Positions 26,162-35,228 of a DNA stretch of 56,286 bases are shown piece after piece. Source of the DNA: Bacteroidetes bacterium UBA4414 (GTDB taxonomy: Bacteria > Bacteroidota > Bacteroidia > Chitinophagales > Chitinophagaceae); NCBI GenBank assembly GCA_002389765.1, contig DGQM01000016.1, forward strand, positions 7,561-63,846, in the 5' to 3' direction. The notes under the pieces were generated by a model that saw nothing but the letters and a program-made list of their open reading frames with translations, searched no databases and was not told where the DNA came from. A program made the position numbers and the translations under genes. The number at the start of each line of letters is the position of its first letter. The first letter of the stretch is position 1.

Positions 26162-27031
26162 ATGCCACAACAGGTTTTGCGCACGCTTATATTTCTACTT
26201 CTATCGGTAACGGCAACAGCACAGGAGCTAACGCTGTATGTGCTACCTGCACCCAAGCCTATCAACTGGCAATCGCCAAGAAGTCTTGTTTTCAGTTATA
26301 TCAATAATGCCATTATTGCCAATAAATATGGCAGGGGGCAAAAACATGCTATAGGCCATGTGATGGTAGAACTGAAATATAAGGACCGCTATGCGCTTGT
26401 TGGCACTACAGCTACGTCTAACAGGTATATGATGCATAAAGTGATGCACCGTGGCTGGGGTCTGGGTATTCTGTTTGCAACAATCAACGGAAAGCTGGAA
26501 GAGGCTAATATTAACCAACCGCAACTACAAGAAAGAACAGCAAGCGGAGAGATGGTGTACATACGCTACAAGATAAATGCGCAGATGTTTGAAAGGCTGT
26601 GGGCATACCTGCAGGAGTACAAAGCTCGTGGCTATGACAAATACTACAACGGAGAAAATAATCCGCGGGCGGGCAAAGGTGCGGGATGCTCTGCATTCGG
26701 ATATAGTTTTCTTGAAGTTGGCGGATTGCAATACTTACTAAATGATAGTGCATGGAAGGTAAACGTACGGGTACAGGAAGGGCTTATCGGGCGACCGATA
26801 GCTGACAGACGGGTAAGCATCTTCAAACTGATGATAAAAACAAGGTGGGCAAAAGAGAGAAATAAATACCGCCGCTTACAATACTATGAGCCAACCTTGA
26901 TATATCAAGATGTACTGAACATACTAAAGAATAATGCTGCAGGAACAAAAGACAGTATCGGCAATGCAAAGGGAATTATAATAGATGCACAAACGCTACA
27001 ACCACCTGATGAACCCATCTGGCAGAATTAA
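26162..27031 (+). CDS. Secreted protein, possible permuted papain-like fold
   Basis: This 289-residue protein has a signal peptide (MPQQVLRTLIFLLLSVTATAQ). Two histidines in KHAIGHVMVELKY (H62, H66) precede a single Cys in AGCSAFGYSFLEVGG (about residue 178). The order His-...-Cys and the 'GHVxxEL' strand resemble circularly permuted NlpC/P60 (YiiX-like) enzymes, which would make it a candidate lipid or peptidoglycan hydrolase; this is a tentative reading. The C-terminal 80 residues are basic and helical. Its stop is one base from the convergent pentapeptide-repeat gene. Confidence 0.65.
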   Translation: MPQQVLRTLIFLLLSVTATAQELTLYVLPAPKPINWQSPRSLVFSYINNAIIANKYGRGQKHAIGHVMVELKYKDRYALVGTTATSNRYMMHKVMHRGWGLGILFATINGKLEEANINQPQLQERTASGEMVYIRYKINAQMFERLWAYLQEYKARGYDKYYNGENNPRAGKGAGCSAFGYSFLEVGGLQYLLNDSAWKVNVRVQEGLIGRPIADRRVSIFKLMIKTRWAKERNKYRRLQYYEPTLIYQDVLNILKNNAAGTKDSIGNAKGIIIDAQTLQPPDEPIWQN

Positions 27032-27032
27032 C

Positions 27033-27599
27033 CTACTCCACTTCTATATTATACTTATGCAATAAGCCTTGTAAACCATCTACTGAAAACCTGGCCCGGC
27101 TGATGCGATTGTTTTCGGGATTTATGGAGAAGCCTATGGCTGTGCGCAGGTCTGCTTTTTCGAGTGTTGTATTATCGAACATGGCACCTGCAAGCATGCT
27201 GCCGTCAAAAGATGAACCCGTAATATCCGCAGATGTAAAATCTGTTTCCTGCATGTTGCAGTTTGCAAACTTAGTGTTGTGAATTTTCAGTTTGTAGAAC
27301 GATGAGTAACTGAGATTGCAACCAGTGAAACTGAATGACAACAAAAACGGACTGCAGTCTGCAAATACAATACCCAGCATTTTGCAATCTGTAAACTGTA
27401 CATTACTAAACGTGGTATTATTTATGCGAATATTACTAAGGTCGCAGTTTTGAAAATTACAATCAGTGAACGAGCATTTGGATAAATCGGCTGCAGAAAA
27501 ATTACAGTCCTGAAACTGACATTTCTCAAATTCACTTTCATCAAAACTTATCTCATCTGCTGCGGTAAAGAATTTGCCTTTGTAGTACGCTTCGCTCAT
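27033..27599 (-). CDS. Pentapeptide-repeat protein
   Basis: This 188-residue protein consists largely of A(D/N)LxX-type pentapeptides with Phe or Leu in the centre: FEKCQFQDCNFSAADLSKC, FTDCNFQNCDLSNIRINN and so on to about residue 160, interrupted by LLSFSFTGCNLSYSSFYK. Such repeats fold into a right-handed quadrilateral beta helix. It is unusually rich in cysteine for a pentapeptide protein. Some relatives (Qnr, MfpA) protect DNA gyrase by mimicking DNA, but sequence alone cannot tell; many are structural. It starts 18 bases after the terminator of the upstream T9SS gene. Confidence 0.88.
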   Translation of the reverse strand: MSEAYYKGKFFTAADEISFDESEFEKCQFQDCNFSAADLSKCSFTDCNFQNCDLSNIRINNTTFSNVQFTDCKMLGIVFADCSPFLLSFSFTGCNLSYSSFYKLKIHNTKFANCNMQETDFTSADITGSSFDGSMLAGAMFDNTTLEKADLRTAIGFSINPENNRISRARFSVDGLQGLLHKYNIEVE

Positions 27600-27616
27600 A
27601 ACCTAAATGTAAGTAA

Positions 27617-27645
27617 AAAGCGACAGCCATATAGACTGTCGCTTT
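27617..27645 (-). terminator. Intrinsic terminator after the T9SS cargo gene
   Basis: AAAGCGACAG (27617-27626) pairs with CTGTCGCTTT (27636-27645). On the minus strand the stem is followed by TTTTTACTT. It lies 31 bases past the stop of the 567-residue gene and just before the pentapeptide-repeat start. Confidence 0.75.
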
Positions 27646-27676
27646 CGTTTTCACGGTGATATAACCAATAAGGCCC

Positions 27677-29380
27677 CTATTGCACTTTGGTAACTTTAAT
27701 AGTTTGTTTCGTTTGTCCTTCTACACTTACATTCATGATGTATGCGCCGGGAGATAATGTCTTGCTCAGGTCTGTAAGATGTGCATTTACTTTAGATACC
27801 TGTCCGCTGTAAGTATCCATCACCTTACCTGTCATATCGCTTACTACTATAGTTGTAGATGACTGCTGCATAGATGCAGGGAAAGATAAACCAAGTACGT
27901 TTGTAAATGGATTAGGATATGCTTTGATGGTAGTACTGGCAACCATTTTACTTTTAAACTCAGCTATACGAGCTTCATCATTACATTCAAACGCGTTATG
28001 TGCTTCTTCGCCCTTGAACATAGGCGATGACCAATTGTGGTATTTGTTTTGCAACTGATAACCTGGGAAGCCGGGATTGTATTCCGGAAATACGGTATAC
28101 AGGAATGGGAAAATATCGTCCTGCTTGCTGAATGACAGTACCGGTGTTTGTGTAGCCCATGTAGGATTATTAGCTACACCGAGGTAATCGAGCGGCGAAA
28201 GTGCCACTAAACCATTTTCTGTCATACGCACAGCTACATAACCTGCAGGCTGCATTCCAGCAGCAGGATCAGGCGTATTTGTATACCAGCCTACGTATAT
28301 ATTTTCAGCACCCGGACTGTGATTAGGATCGTATGCAGGGAAAGGAGCGTAGTTGTAATTACCATTGATGGCAGTACAAGCAAGCACAGATCCGTCATTA
28401 ATAATGCGCGTAGCAGCAGATGCCATTGTGTGGTAGTCTACCAGGCGAACAGATATATCCTGATTGTTGGTAGTATATGCATATGCCCAGTTTTCAACAT
28501 CATAATGGCCGGGACAATCTATATTAGCTATCACAGGATCACTATAAAAGCCAATAAAATTAAAGTCGTTGAATAGTGTAGGCACAACGGTACCTGTTGA
28601 CATGTATATCATCGCCCAGAAATCATAAGACACCTCTCTCATTATACCTGTAGCCGGGCTGTAATAGCAGTAGTGTACATTCAATGACCCACCCATACTA
28701 GTGTGACTGAAAGCACAATCCGGCATAAAATCATTTCCGGTTTTTGCAAGCGTGAGCACACCACTGAATGCTATTGATGGCCCAGAATTGAGGCCGACCA
28801 TTGTGTAAATAACACCACCTTCTTCCCACACCAATGATACTGCATAGGTAAGGTGACAATCCATACTGATACGGCCATAAATTGGAGATGTAGACAATAC
28901 GTTTGTGTACAACAATGAAGGACCCGATGTTGTAAGGTCATATACATCTATTTTATGACCAACACCCAACTCGTAATATGCAACAAGCATTTGAGAACTA
29001 CCCGATACATCTAAAAATCCAACCTCTACATCCCTCACATTGGTATACGGAATGACCCCCTGTGCAAGCACAATAGAAGGATTGCCCGGCTGCAGGTATC
29101 GCCAAGATGCACCGGCCACGATACCGAAGGGATCATCCCAACCGGCTAATGCCAAATCTACCGCTCCCAAACCCGTAATGCTAACACCTCCGAATGAGTA
29201 TGCAGAAGTGTGGGATGTAAGGCTAATATCAGGGCTACCAGCCATCGGCCATGAATCTTCATAAGCTATTGGCGTATTAAATGTTTGTGCTAATAACGGA
29301 GCGTTAGTACCAAGCAAAGAACAGAACAAAACTGAAAGTGTGGCAAGAACCCTCCTAGGGGAGAAATAACTGTGTTTCAT
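27677..29380 (-). CDS. Secreted T9SS type A sorting-domain protein
   Basis: This 567-residue protein begins at 29380 with a long signal peptide (MKHSYFSPRRVLATLSVLFC, cleaving near PLLAQ) and ends with a T9SS type A sorting domain (IKAYPNPFTNVLGLSF, SDMTGKVMDTYSG, SPGAYIMNVSVEGQTKQTIKVTK), so it is exported and attached or released by the type IX system. The ~450-residue middle has repeats of beta strands with dates of aromatic/Gly residues, suggesting a propeller or adhesin, but no enzyme motif. An earlier start (29422) would add a Cys-rich leader and is unlikely. A TTACTTTG sequence about 24 bases upstream is a near-match -7 box. Confidence 0.82.
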   Translation of the reverse strand: MKHSYFSPRRVLATLSVLFCSLLGTNAPLLAQTFNTPIAYEDSWPMAGSPDISLTSHTSAYSFGGVSITGLGAVDLALAGWDDPFGIVAGASWRYLQPGNPSIVLAQGVIPYTNVRDVEVGFLDVSGSSQMLVAYYELGVGHKIDVYDLTTSGPSLLYTNVLSTSPIYGRISMDCHLTYAVSLVWEEGGVIYTMVGLNSGPSIAFSGVLTLAKTGNDFMPDCAFSHTSMGGSLNVHYCYYSPATGIMREVSYDFWAMIYMSTGTVVPTLFNDFNFIGFYSDPVIANIDCPGHYDVENWAYAYTTNNQDISVRLVDYHTMASAATRIINDGSVLACTAINGNYNYAPFPAYDPNHSPGAENIYVGWYTNTPDPAAGMQPAGYVAVRMTENGLVALSPLDYLGVANNPTWATQTPVLSFSKQDDIFPFLYTVFPEYNPGFPGYQLQNKYHNWSSPMFKGEEAHNAFECNDEARIAEFKSKMVASTTIKAYPNPFTNVLGLSFPASMQQSSTTIVVSDMTGKVMDTYSGQVSKVNAHLTDLSKTLSPGAYIMNVSVEGQTKQTIKVTKVQ

Positions 29381-29531
29381 GATTGCGATGTTTTTTGGTG
29401 AAATACAAAGTAAACACATCAAGAAGGCGAAAACACCAGTGTAAACACTGGAATTTTCTAATCACCTAGCTCGAAAAACACAATCGATTATCAATCAATA
29501 ATTTAATCTTCAAAAAAACTTTTACGTTAAC

Positions 29532-29559
29532 AAAAAAGCCACCTGAACGGCGGCTTTTT
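29532..29559 (-). terminator. Intrinsic terminator after parE
   Basis: The A-run plus GCC (29532-29540) pairs with GGCTTTTT (29552-29559), with an inner ACC/GGC that pairs with one wobble on the minus strand. The T-run on the minus strand and its place 20 bases after the parE stop support it. Confidence 0.7.
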
Positions 29560-29579
29560 GCTCAAAAAACGTTTATTTA

Positions 29580-31463
29580 TTAACCAGCAACTTCTTCTGC
29601 AAGGTCTTTTTCTACACGTAGATTATCAATGATATCGCGTTGACGGTCGGGGGTGTTTTTACCCATATAATACTCAAGCAGCTTTTGTATCTGTGCTTCC
29701 TGCCCAAGTATTACAGGCTCTTTGCGCATGTCTTCGCCAATGAACTGTGCAAACTCTTCGGGGCTTATTTCACCCAAACCTTTGAATCGTGTTATCTCCG
29801 GCTTGCTACCCAGTTCTTTAATAGCGCGCTGACGCTCCTCGTCGCTATAGCAATAGATAGTCTTTTGCTTGTTGCGAACACGGAACAGTGGTGTATCCAG
29901 AATATATACGTGGCCGTTCTTTACCAAATCGGGGAAGAACTGCAGGAAGAAAGTCATGATAAGCAGACGGATGTGCATGCCATCTACATCGGCATCGGTA
30001 GCTATTACTATGTTATTGTAACGCAAGCCTTCCATACCTTCTTCAATATTCAGCGCATGTTGCAACAGATTGAATTCTTCATTCTCATACACCACTTTTT
30101 TGGTAAGACCATAGCAGTTGAGCGGCTTACCACGCAGGCTGAATACCGCCTGCGACTCTACATTGCGGCTTTTGGTAATGCTACCACTGGCACTATCACC
30201 CTCGGTAATGAAGATGGTACTTTCCAGTTGCTTTTGCATAAACTCCTCTTTGCCTTTATTCGGCACATCATCATTGAGGTGTATGCGGCAATCGCGGAGT
30301 TTTTTATTGTGCAGATTGGCCTTTTTAGCACGCTCATTTGCCAGTTTACGGATACCCGAAAGTTCTTTACGTTCGCGCTCGCTCTGCTCGATGCGTTTCT
30401 TCATTGCCTCGGCCACAGCAGGGTTCTTGTGCAGGTAGTTGTCCAGCTCTTTTGCCAGAAACTCCAGTACAAATGCCTTCATGCTCTGCCCGCCTTCTGA
30501 TACTGTGAGAGAGCCGAGTTTTGTTTTTGTCTGGCTTTCGAACACAGGCTCCTGTACACGAACAGATATAGCCGCGCAAATGCTCTGGCGAACATCGGCT
30601 GCATCATAATCTTTCTTATAAAAATCGCGGATGACTTTTACAAATGCCTCGCGGAAAGCTGCCTGGTGTGTACCACCTTGCGTGGTAAACTGACCATTGA
30701 CGAATGAATAAATATCCTCGCCATAATCGCCCGTATGCGTAAGGGCTACTTCTATATCATTGCCCTTCATGTGAATGATGGGGTAACGGCAGTTTTCAGG
30801 ATTTGTTTTGCGTTGCAGCAAATCCAGCAAACCGTTTTTAGATATATAGTTGCGACCATTGAGGTGTATCTGCAAACCGGCATTCAAGAAGCAATAGTTC
30901 CATACCTGATTTTCTATATAATCGTTGATGAAGTGATAGTGCTTGAACACCGTATCATCGGGTGTGAAGGTAACCAGCGTACCGTTGGCTTCGGTAGTGT
31001 CTACTTCTTTGTGCTCCTTGGTCAATACACCACGTTCAAACTCGGCAGTTTTTGATTTACCATCGCGATAGGCAGTTACTTTGAAATACGTACTCAGCGC
31101 ATTCACCGCTTTGGTACCCACACCATTCAGACCTACCGACTTCTGGAAGGCTTTGCTATCGTACTTGGCACCAGTATTTATCTTGCTCACCACATCTACC
31201 ACCTTGCCCAATGGTATGCCACGGCCATAGTCGCGAATGGTAACGGTGCCGTTATCAATGCGCACCTCTACCCGCTTGCCATAGCCCATGGTGTATTCAT
31301 CGATACAGTTATCTATCACCTCCTTCAGCAATACGTAGATACCATCGTCCACACTGCTGCCATCGCCCAGCTTGCCTATGTACATACCGGGGCGGAGGCG
31401 TATGTGTTCGCGCCAGTCGAGCGACCGTATACTATCTTCCGTATATTGATTTTGTTCTGCCAT
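29580..31463 (-). CDS. parE: DNA topoisomerase IV subunit B
   Basis: This 627-residue type IIA topoisomerase ATPase subunit pairs with ParC to decatenate daughter chromosomes. GHKL ATPase features are the RPGMYIG start, the KEVIDNCIDE (catalytic Glu) helix, DYGRGIPLG and the ATP lid GLNGVGTKAVNAL. The transducer and TOPRIM domains follow, with TEGDSASGS and IATDADVDGMHIR carrying the metal-binding residues. It is shorter than GyrB (about 640-800), consistent with ParE in Bacteroidota, and ends DLAEEVAG. parC is not within the window. A TATATTTG box lies 7 bases before the ATG. Confidence 0.92.
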   Translation of the reverse strand: MAEQNQYTEDSIRSLDWREHIRLRPGMYIGKLGDGSSVDDGIYVLLKEVIDNCIDEYTMGYGKRVEVRIDNGTVTIRDYGRGIPLGKVVDVVSKINTGAKYDSKAFQKSVGLNGVGTKAVNALSTYFKVTAYRDGKSKTAEFERGVLTKEHKEVDTTEANGTLVTFTPDDTVFKHYHFINDYIENQVWNYCFLNAGLQIHLNGRNYISKNGLLDLLQRKTNPENCRYPIIHMKGNDIEVALTHTGDYGEDIYSFVNGQFTTQGGTHQAAFREAFVKVIRDFYKKDYDAADVRQSICAAISVRVQEPVFESQTKTKLGSLTVSEGGQSMKAFVLEFLAKELDNYLHKNPAVAEAMKKRIEQSERERKELSGIRKLANERAKKANLHNKKLRDCRIHLNDDVPNKGKEEFMQKQLESTIFITEGDSASGSITKSRNVESQAVFSLRGKPLNCYGLTKKVVYENEEFNLLQHALNIEEGMEGLRYNNIVIATDADVDGMHIRLLIMTFFLQFFPDLVKNGHVYILDTPLFRVRNKQKTIYCYSDEERQRAIKELGSKPEITRFKGLGEISPEEFAQFIGEDMRKEPVILGQEAQIQKLLEYYMGKNTPDRQRDIIDNLRVEKDLAEEVAG

Positions 31464-31470
31464 ACGGGTG

Positions 31471-31478
31471 CAAATATA
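31471..31478 (-). promoter_or_regulatory. Candidate promoter -7 box (TATATTTG) for parE
   Basis: TATATTTG on the minus strand is a full match to TAnnTTTG and ends 7 bases before the parE ATG. If used, the transcript would begin at or beside the start codon. No TTTG -33 box at standard spacing was seen. Confidence 0.42.
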
Positions 31479-31660
31479 AATTTTGGACGGGTTAAAGAGA
31501 TATTTGGATTTTTATTAGTTGATAAATGGGTTTAATGTGTGGAGAAATGGGGATTGTTTGTAATAGTATGTATGCATAATGAGGCTAATACTGTATATTA
31601 GGATATAATAAGTCAAACATTATTTTTACATATCACGATACCATATAACACATCACAAAC

Positions 31661-32446
31661 ATGGGAAATTTTAGAATTGCAAAGTCTAAACTCAAAATAA
31701 TTGAAGACAATGGTAGAAGAATAACTATTGTTGACAAAAATAGTTTCGACAACTTTAATGAGGATATTTTAGGTCTTGGCAAAATAGAGACTGAATCGAA
31801 ACAGGTAAATGCACTAAGTGTTTTCTTTGATTTAGAAGGATTTACAAATTTCTGTAAACAAATTGACCCACAATTAGCTGTCCCAGAATACTTAAGTGAA
31901 TTTCTAAAATGGATTTTTGACGAAATAAGATCTGAATTGACTCAAAAAGAATATACAGATGGGTATTCAACTTGGGCAGACTTACCATTTCTTTCAAAAT
32001 ATTTAGGAGACGGAATCTTATTCCTCTGGGATACTTCAGAAATGAGTGATATACAAATTAGAAACGTAGTAGTCTCGATGTTGAATATCTGTAATAAATA
32101 CAAGAAAACATTCTTACCAAAAGTTTCCAAATCTATTGCATCTCCTCCAACAAAATTAAGGTGTGGTATAGCAAGAGGTGCTATTTACACTGTTGGCGAT
32201 GGGAATGATTTTGTTGGTCCGTGTATCAATATGTCTGCTAGACTTCAAAAGCTAAATACCTTATCTTTTTGTTTTTCAAGAAGGGGGATAGACCCAGAAA
32301 AAATGTCTGAGAATTATAAAAAACAAATTACAGTAAAAAAAGTAGATATACGTGGCATAGGCAGTGAGGAGTTAGTTTGTATACTTTCGGCGGAATATGA
32401 TAAATTGGAAAGTGTCGAAAAAAAGAAGTTTATAGACCCAGCATAA
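31661..32446 (+). CDS. Class III adenylate/guanylate cyclase-domain protein
   Basis: This 261-residue protein has a cyclase homology domain with all main landmarks: first metal Asp D57 in FFDLEGFT, substrate-contact K113 and second metal Asp D117 in SKYLGDGILF, the strand CGIARGAIYTVGDGNDFVG, and N190/R194 in CINMSARL for transition-state binding. So it should be able to cyclise a nucleotide; the base preference is not decidable by eye. No sensor, membrane or effector domain is fused. The gene is AT-rich (two 60-base lines counted at 19 and 20 G+C, against 32 in a parE line) and sits alone between parE and a DUF6089 gene, which suggests acquisition. Confidence 0.82.
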   Translation: MGNFRIAKSKLKIIEDNGRRITIVDKNSFDNFNEDILGLGKIETESKQVNALSVFFDLEGFTNFCKQIDPQLAVPEYLSEFLKWIFDEIRSELTQKEYTDGYSTWADLPFLSKYLGDGILFLWDTSEMSDIQIRNVVVSMLNICNKYKKTFLPKVSKSIASPPTKLRCGIARGAIYTVGDGNDFVGPCINMSARLQKLNTLSFCFSRRGIDPEKMSENYKKQITVKKVDIRGIGSEELVCILSAEYDKLESVEKKKFIDPA

Positions 32447-32494
32447 GTTTGTAACACTTCGACAGTTTGTGAAATTTTCTATGTATTTAGTGTC

Positions 32495-33304
32495 TTATAA
32501 ACCCCAATAACACACTTGGTTCTTGCGCAGGGCATTGTGCTTCAGCAAGCGGAAATCGATACCGATTGTGAATGACTGATAAGCATCGGGCTTGCTGGAA
32601 TACACGGCTGTTGCATAGCCATCCAGATAGTCGTTGAACAATATATGATATGTGTACTCTGCAAACAACCTGATACTTGGGCTGATGAGTACGTGTGTAC
32701 CTATACCTACAGGCATTACTAACATACCCGATTTGTATACTTTGTTCTTTTCTTCGTTGTATTTCTCCCAAGCACGGTCTCCGTAAAAGTATACAGAGTC
32801 TATACCATCCATTTCGCGCTCCAGTTTGTTATTAAGATAGCCAACACCTGCAAACACATATGGAGACAATATTTTGTAGCGCTTGATTTTGTAATTGTCT
32901 GTATAGATTTCATTTTCTGCACGCTCCCACTGCTGCCCGCGAAACTCCCATTGCACCATTGCAGACACTTCTGTTACTGTACTTTTAAATGCGAAACTGC
33001 GTTTAGGCCTCCAGTCATCGTAACGGTCATCATCGCCATCCAGATTGCCGGTGATGAATGTACCGCGTATACTCAGGTTCTTATTAATAGGTGCCATGAT
33101 TGCTGCCTGCACACCAGCATTTGCTTGTGCAAAATCGCCAAAGCGGCTAGGCGTAAGGTCGCCCAGATATATCATGGCCGAAGGGCCAACGGCAATATTC
33201 ATTCCCCCATACTCTCGTGGCATCTTCCACTGCGCATTTGCAGGCAAATGTGCAGTAGCCAGTATAGCTGCCATGAACAATATCTTATGTAATAAATCTC
33301 TCAT
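32495..33304 (-). CDS. DUF6089 outer-membrane beta-barrel protein
   Basis: This 269-residue protein has a signal peptide (MRDLLHKILFMAAILATAHL, ANAQ cleavage) and the DUF6089 pattern: YGGMNIAVGPSAMIYLGDL, then alternating strands (SIRGTFITGNLDGDD, SPYVFAGVGYLNNKL) and a final strand SFTIGIDFRLLKH. It is predicted to be a small outer-membrane beta barrel of unknown role, common in Bacteroidota. Upstream 33305-33507 holds a terminator and otherwise non-coding sequence. Codon use matches the genome, unlike the cyclase gene it faces. Confidence 0.85.
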   Translation of the reverse strand: MRDLLHKILFMAAILATAHLPANAQWKMPREYGGMNIAVGPSAMIYLGDLTPSRFGDFAQANAGVQAAIMAPINKNLSIRGTFITGNLDGDDDRYDDWRPKRSFAFKSTVTEVSAMVQWEFRGQQWERAENEIYTDNYKIKRYKILSPYVFAGVGYLNNKLEREMDGIDSVYFYGDRAWEKYNEEKNKVYKSGMLVMPVGIGTHVLISPSIRLFAEYTYHILFNDYLDGYATAVYSSKPDAYQSFTIGIDFRLLKHNALRKNQVCYWGL

Positions 33305-33452
33305 TTTATTAACTATTAAGTAAAACTACACAAGTAACTTGTTTTATACCAGTGCTGTTTTAACGGGGTAAAACTACAACAGGGTTCGGGCAATAACATT
33401 AAATAAAGGGCTACTTAACCGCTGAATAACCTTCGATTAACCACCGAATAAC

Positions 33453-33486
33453 AAAACCGGCTGCCATATACTTGGCAGCCGGTTTT
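33453..33486 (-). terminator. Long-stem intrinsic terminator after OmpP1/FadL gene
   Basis: AAAACCGGCTGCC (33453-33465) pairs perfectly over 13 bases with GGCAGCCGGTTTT (33474-33486), loop ATATACTT. It is 21 bases past the stop of the minus-strand FadL-like gene. Confidence 0.8.
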
Positions 33487-33507
33487 GCAGAAACTTATTC
33501 TTATTAC

Positions 33508-35058
33508 TTAAAACTTAACACCAAATGTGAGTGCAGCGTTGTTGAAGTTGTTTTTGAGTGTTGCAGTAGGCACTATTACGTTTGCATAACCTGCAGCTGT
33601 AGGATCGAGCGTATATGGCTGTTCCTGCATTTTGCTTTGGCTGTTTACAAAACCAAGGTCTACAAACCAAGAATCTGTACGGAAACCTATACCTGCAGAC
33701 ATTTCAATTCTATCCGCATTTACAACAGTTGTTTTGTATGGGCTGCCATAGTAACCAAAGCCCACACGCAGCGATACTTTATCTATCCTGCCTTCGAGGC
33801 CTACACGCAGGTTTGAAGCACCTTTGTAGCTGTTTTTGATGGCTGTGTTTACATTGTTTTCATATGTACGGTCTGCATTATCAAAATAGAAACGTGCAGA
33901 CGCGTAGTTGACATATTCATAATCGACACTGATGAAGCCGTATTTACCAAATATACCTGCCGCACTCAGCACACCACGCCAAGGGGTAACCAAGCTATAC
34001 TGGTACGTATTTGTCGGCGCATCTACACGGGTAGTAGGAGAACCGCCAACACCTAACACATTTTTAAAATTTTCAGAATTTACTGTCAACGATTTATTGA
34101 ACTCGTCTTTCAGCGTCATCAGTGTTGGTGTATGGATAGCTGCACCTAAGCGCAATGCTTCAACAGGTTTGTAGATAGCACCTAGTTTCAGATTTATACC
34201 GGTACCGCGGGTAACGAGCGACTCTGTATACGTGAAACTTTCAAAAAAGTTGTTGGTATTGTTTGTTGCATCTTTTTCCTCATACACCATCTCTCGTTTA
34301 TAGCGCACTACAGGGATGCCCAGTGTAGCACCCAGCATCAGCTTTTCCTCATAATTACCACCTAATGAAACTGCCAACTCTGAAATACCGCCCTTTTGTG
34401 TTACGCTACGCAATTGGTTAACCCCTGAAGTATTAAATGTAACAGGAACGTAGTTGCCACCAGCGGTATCGAGCAAGTAGCTTTGATAGCCCATGTATGC
34501 AGGCGTACCTGAAGAATTGCTGTTATTTATATCCGTAGGATATTTGTTTGCATCGATAGAGAAAACCTCTGCACCTGATGAAGAATTATTATCCAGCGGA
34601 TTAATTGCCATGTAACCTCCGTAAGTATAATTGTGGCTGAAATCGGCCAGGCGGTTGATACCCAAACCGAATGATGTAGATTTCCAACTACTGCGCTCGT
34701 AGCGCTGGCCACGTTGTGCACTTGTAGCCACCAAACCCAGATTATTGATAGTGAAACGTGTGCTGTTGTCATCCATTTGCTTGCCTAGATAAGTGCCTTG
34801 TGTATTATTCATCTTGAGCGACGGCGTGAATGTAAACTCTGAGCGTCTATACACCCCAATACCCGCAGGGTTGATGCTGAGTGATGTAAAATCGCCACCC
34901 AATGCACCTAGCGCACCACCTATGCCCATAGAGCGTGCAGTACCCTGTGGTTGCAGATAAGAAAAGCGTAGTGCATCTGTCTCGTCTTGTGCCAAAACAT
35001 AAGACGCGGAATATGTGAGTAGTAATACTGTTGCGGATAAATAACTGCGAATATTCAT
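33508..35058 (-). CDS. OmpP1/FadL-family outer-membrane transporter
   Basis: This 516-residue beta-barrel protein has a signal peptide ending SYVLAQ and the FadL/OmpP1 N-terminal hatch pattern RFSYLQPQGTARSMGIGG, ALGALGGDFTSLSINPAG. The remainder alternates predicted transmembrane strands and loops, ending in an aromatic-position strand (NNAALTFGVKF). FadL family members import hydrophobic compounds such as long-chain fatty acids; a fatty-acid CoA ligase lies 11 kb away, but a functional link is only suggestive. The terminator at 33453-33486 closes the gene. Confidence 0.88.
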   Translation of the reverse strand: MNIRSYLSATVLLLTYSASYVLAQDETDALRFSYLQPQGTARSMGIGGALGALGGDFTSLSINPAGIGVYRRSEFTFTPSLKMNNTQGTYLGKQMDDNSTRFTINNLGLVATSAQRGQRYERSSWKSTSFGLGINRLADFSHNYTYGGYMAINPLDNNSSSGAEVFSIDANKYPTDINNSNSSGTPAYMGYQSYLLDTAGGNYVPVTFNTSGVNQLRSVTQKGGISELAVSLGGNYEEKLMLGATLGIPVVRYKREMVYEEKDATNNTNNFFESFTYTESLVTRGTGINLKLGAIYKPVEALRLGAAIHTPTLMTLKDEFNKSLTVNSENFKNVLGVGGSPTTRVDAPTNTYQYSLVTPWRGVLSAAGIFGKYGFISVDYEYVNYASARFYFDNADRTYENNVNTAIKNSYKGASNLRVGLEGRIDKVSLRVGFGYYGSPYKTTVVNADRIEMSAGIGFRTDSWFVDLGFVNSQSKMQEQPYTLDPTAAGYANVIVPTATLKNNFNNAALTFGVKF

Positions 35059-35197
35059 AAAAGCAGATTTCTGTGTATTATGACAAAAAAATTGAGCGAA
35101 TGTTTAAAATAAAGGTTTAACAAATATCTATAATCAAATGCTATACCAATGTTAAAAGCCTTGTATTTATTAAGATAGCTTTAACGGATTATAAAAC

Positions 35198-35223
35198 AAA
35201 GGGTGGCAATATTGCCACCCTTT
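35198..35223 (-). terminator. Intrinsic terminator after the Gly/Tyr-rich gene
   Basis: AAAGGGTGGC (35198-35207) pairs with GCCACCCTTT (35214-35223) around AATATT (the loop bases are also self-complementary). On the minus strand it is followed by TTTGTTTTAT. Confidence 0.75.
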
Positions 35224-35228
35224 AAATC

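Noticed and set aside
29640..30500. 286-residue frame on the plus strand opposite parE
   Set aside because: Pure antisense shadow of a well-conserved gene, Cys/Leu-rich with no recognisable motif.
31661..32446. Complete Pycsar antiphage system
   Set aside because: Only a cyclase is present; no cyclic-nucleotide-binding effector (TIR or membrane) is adjacent on either side.
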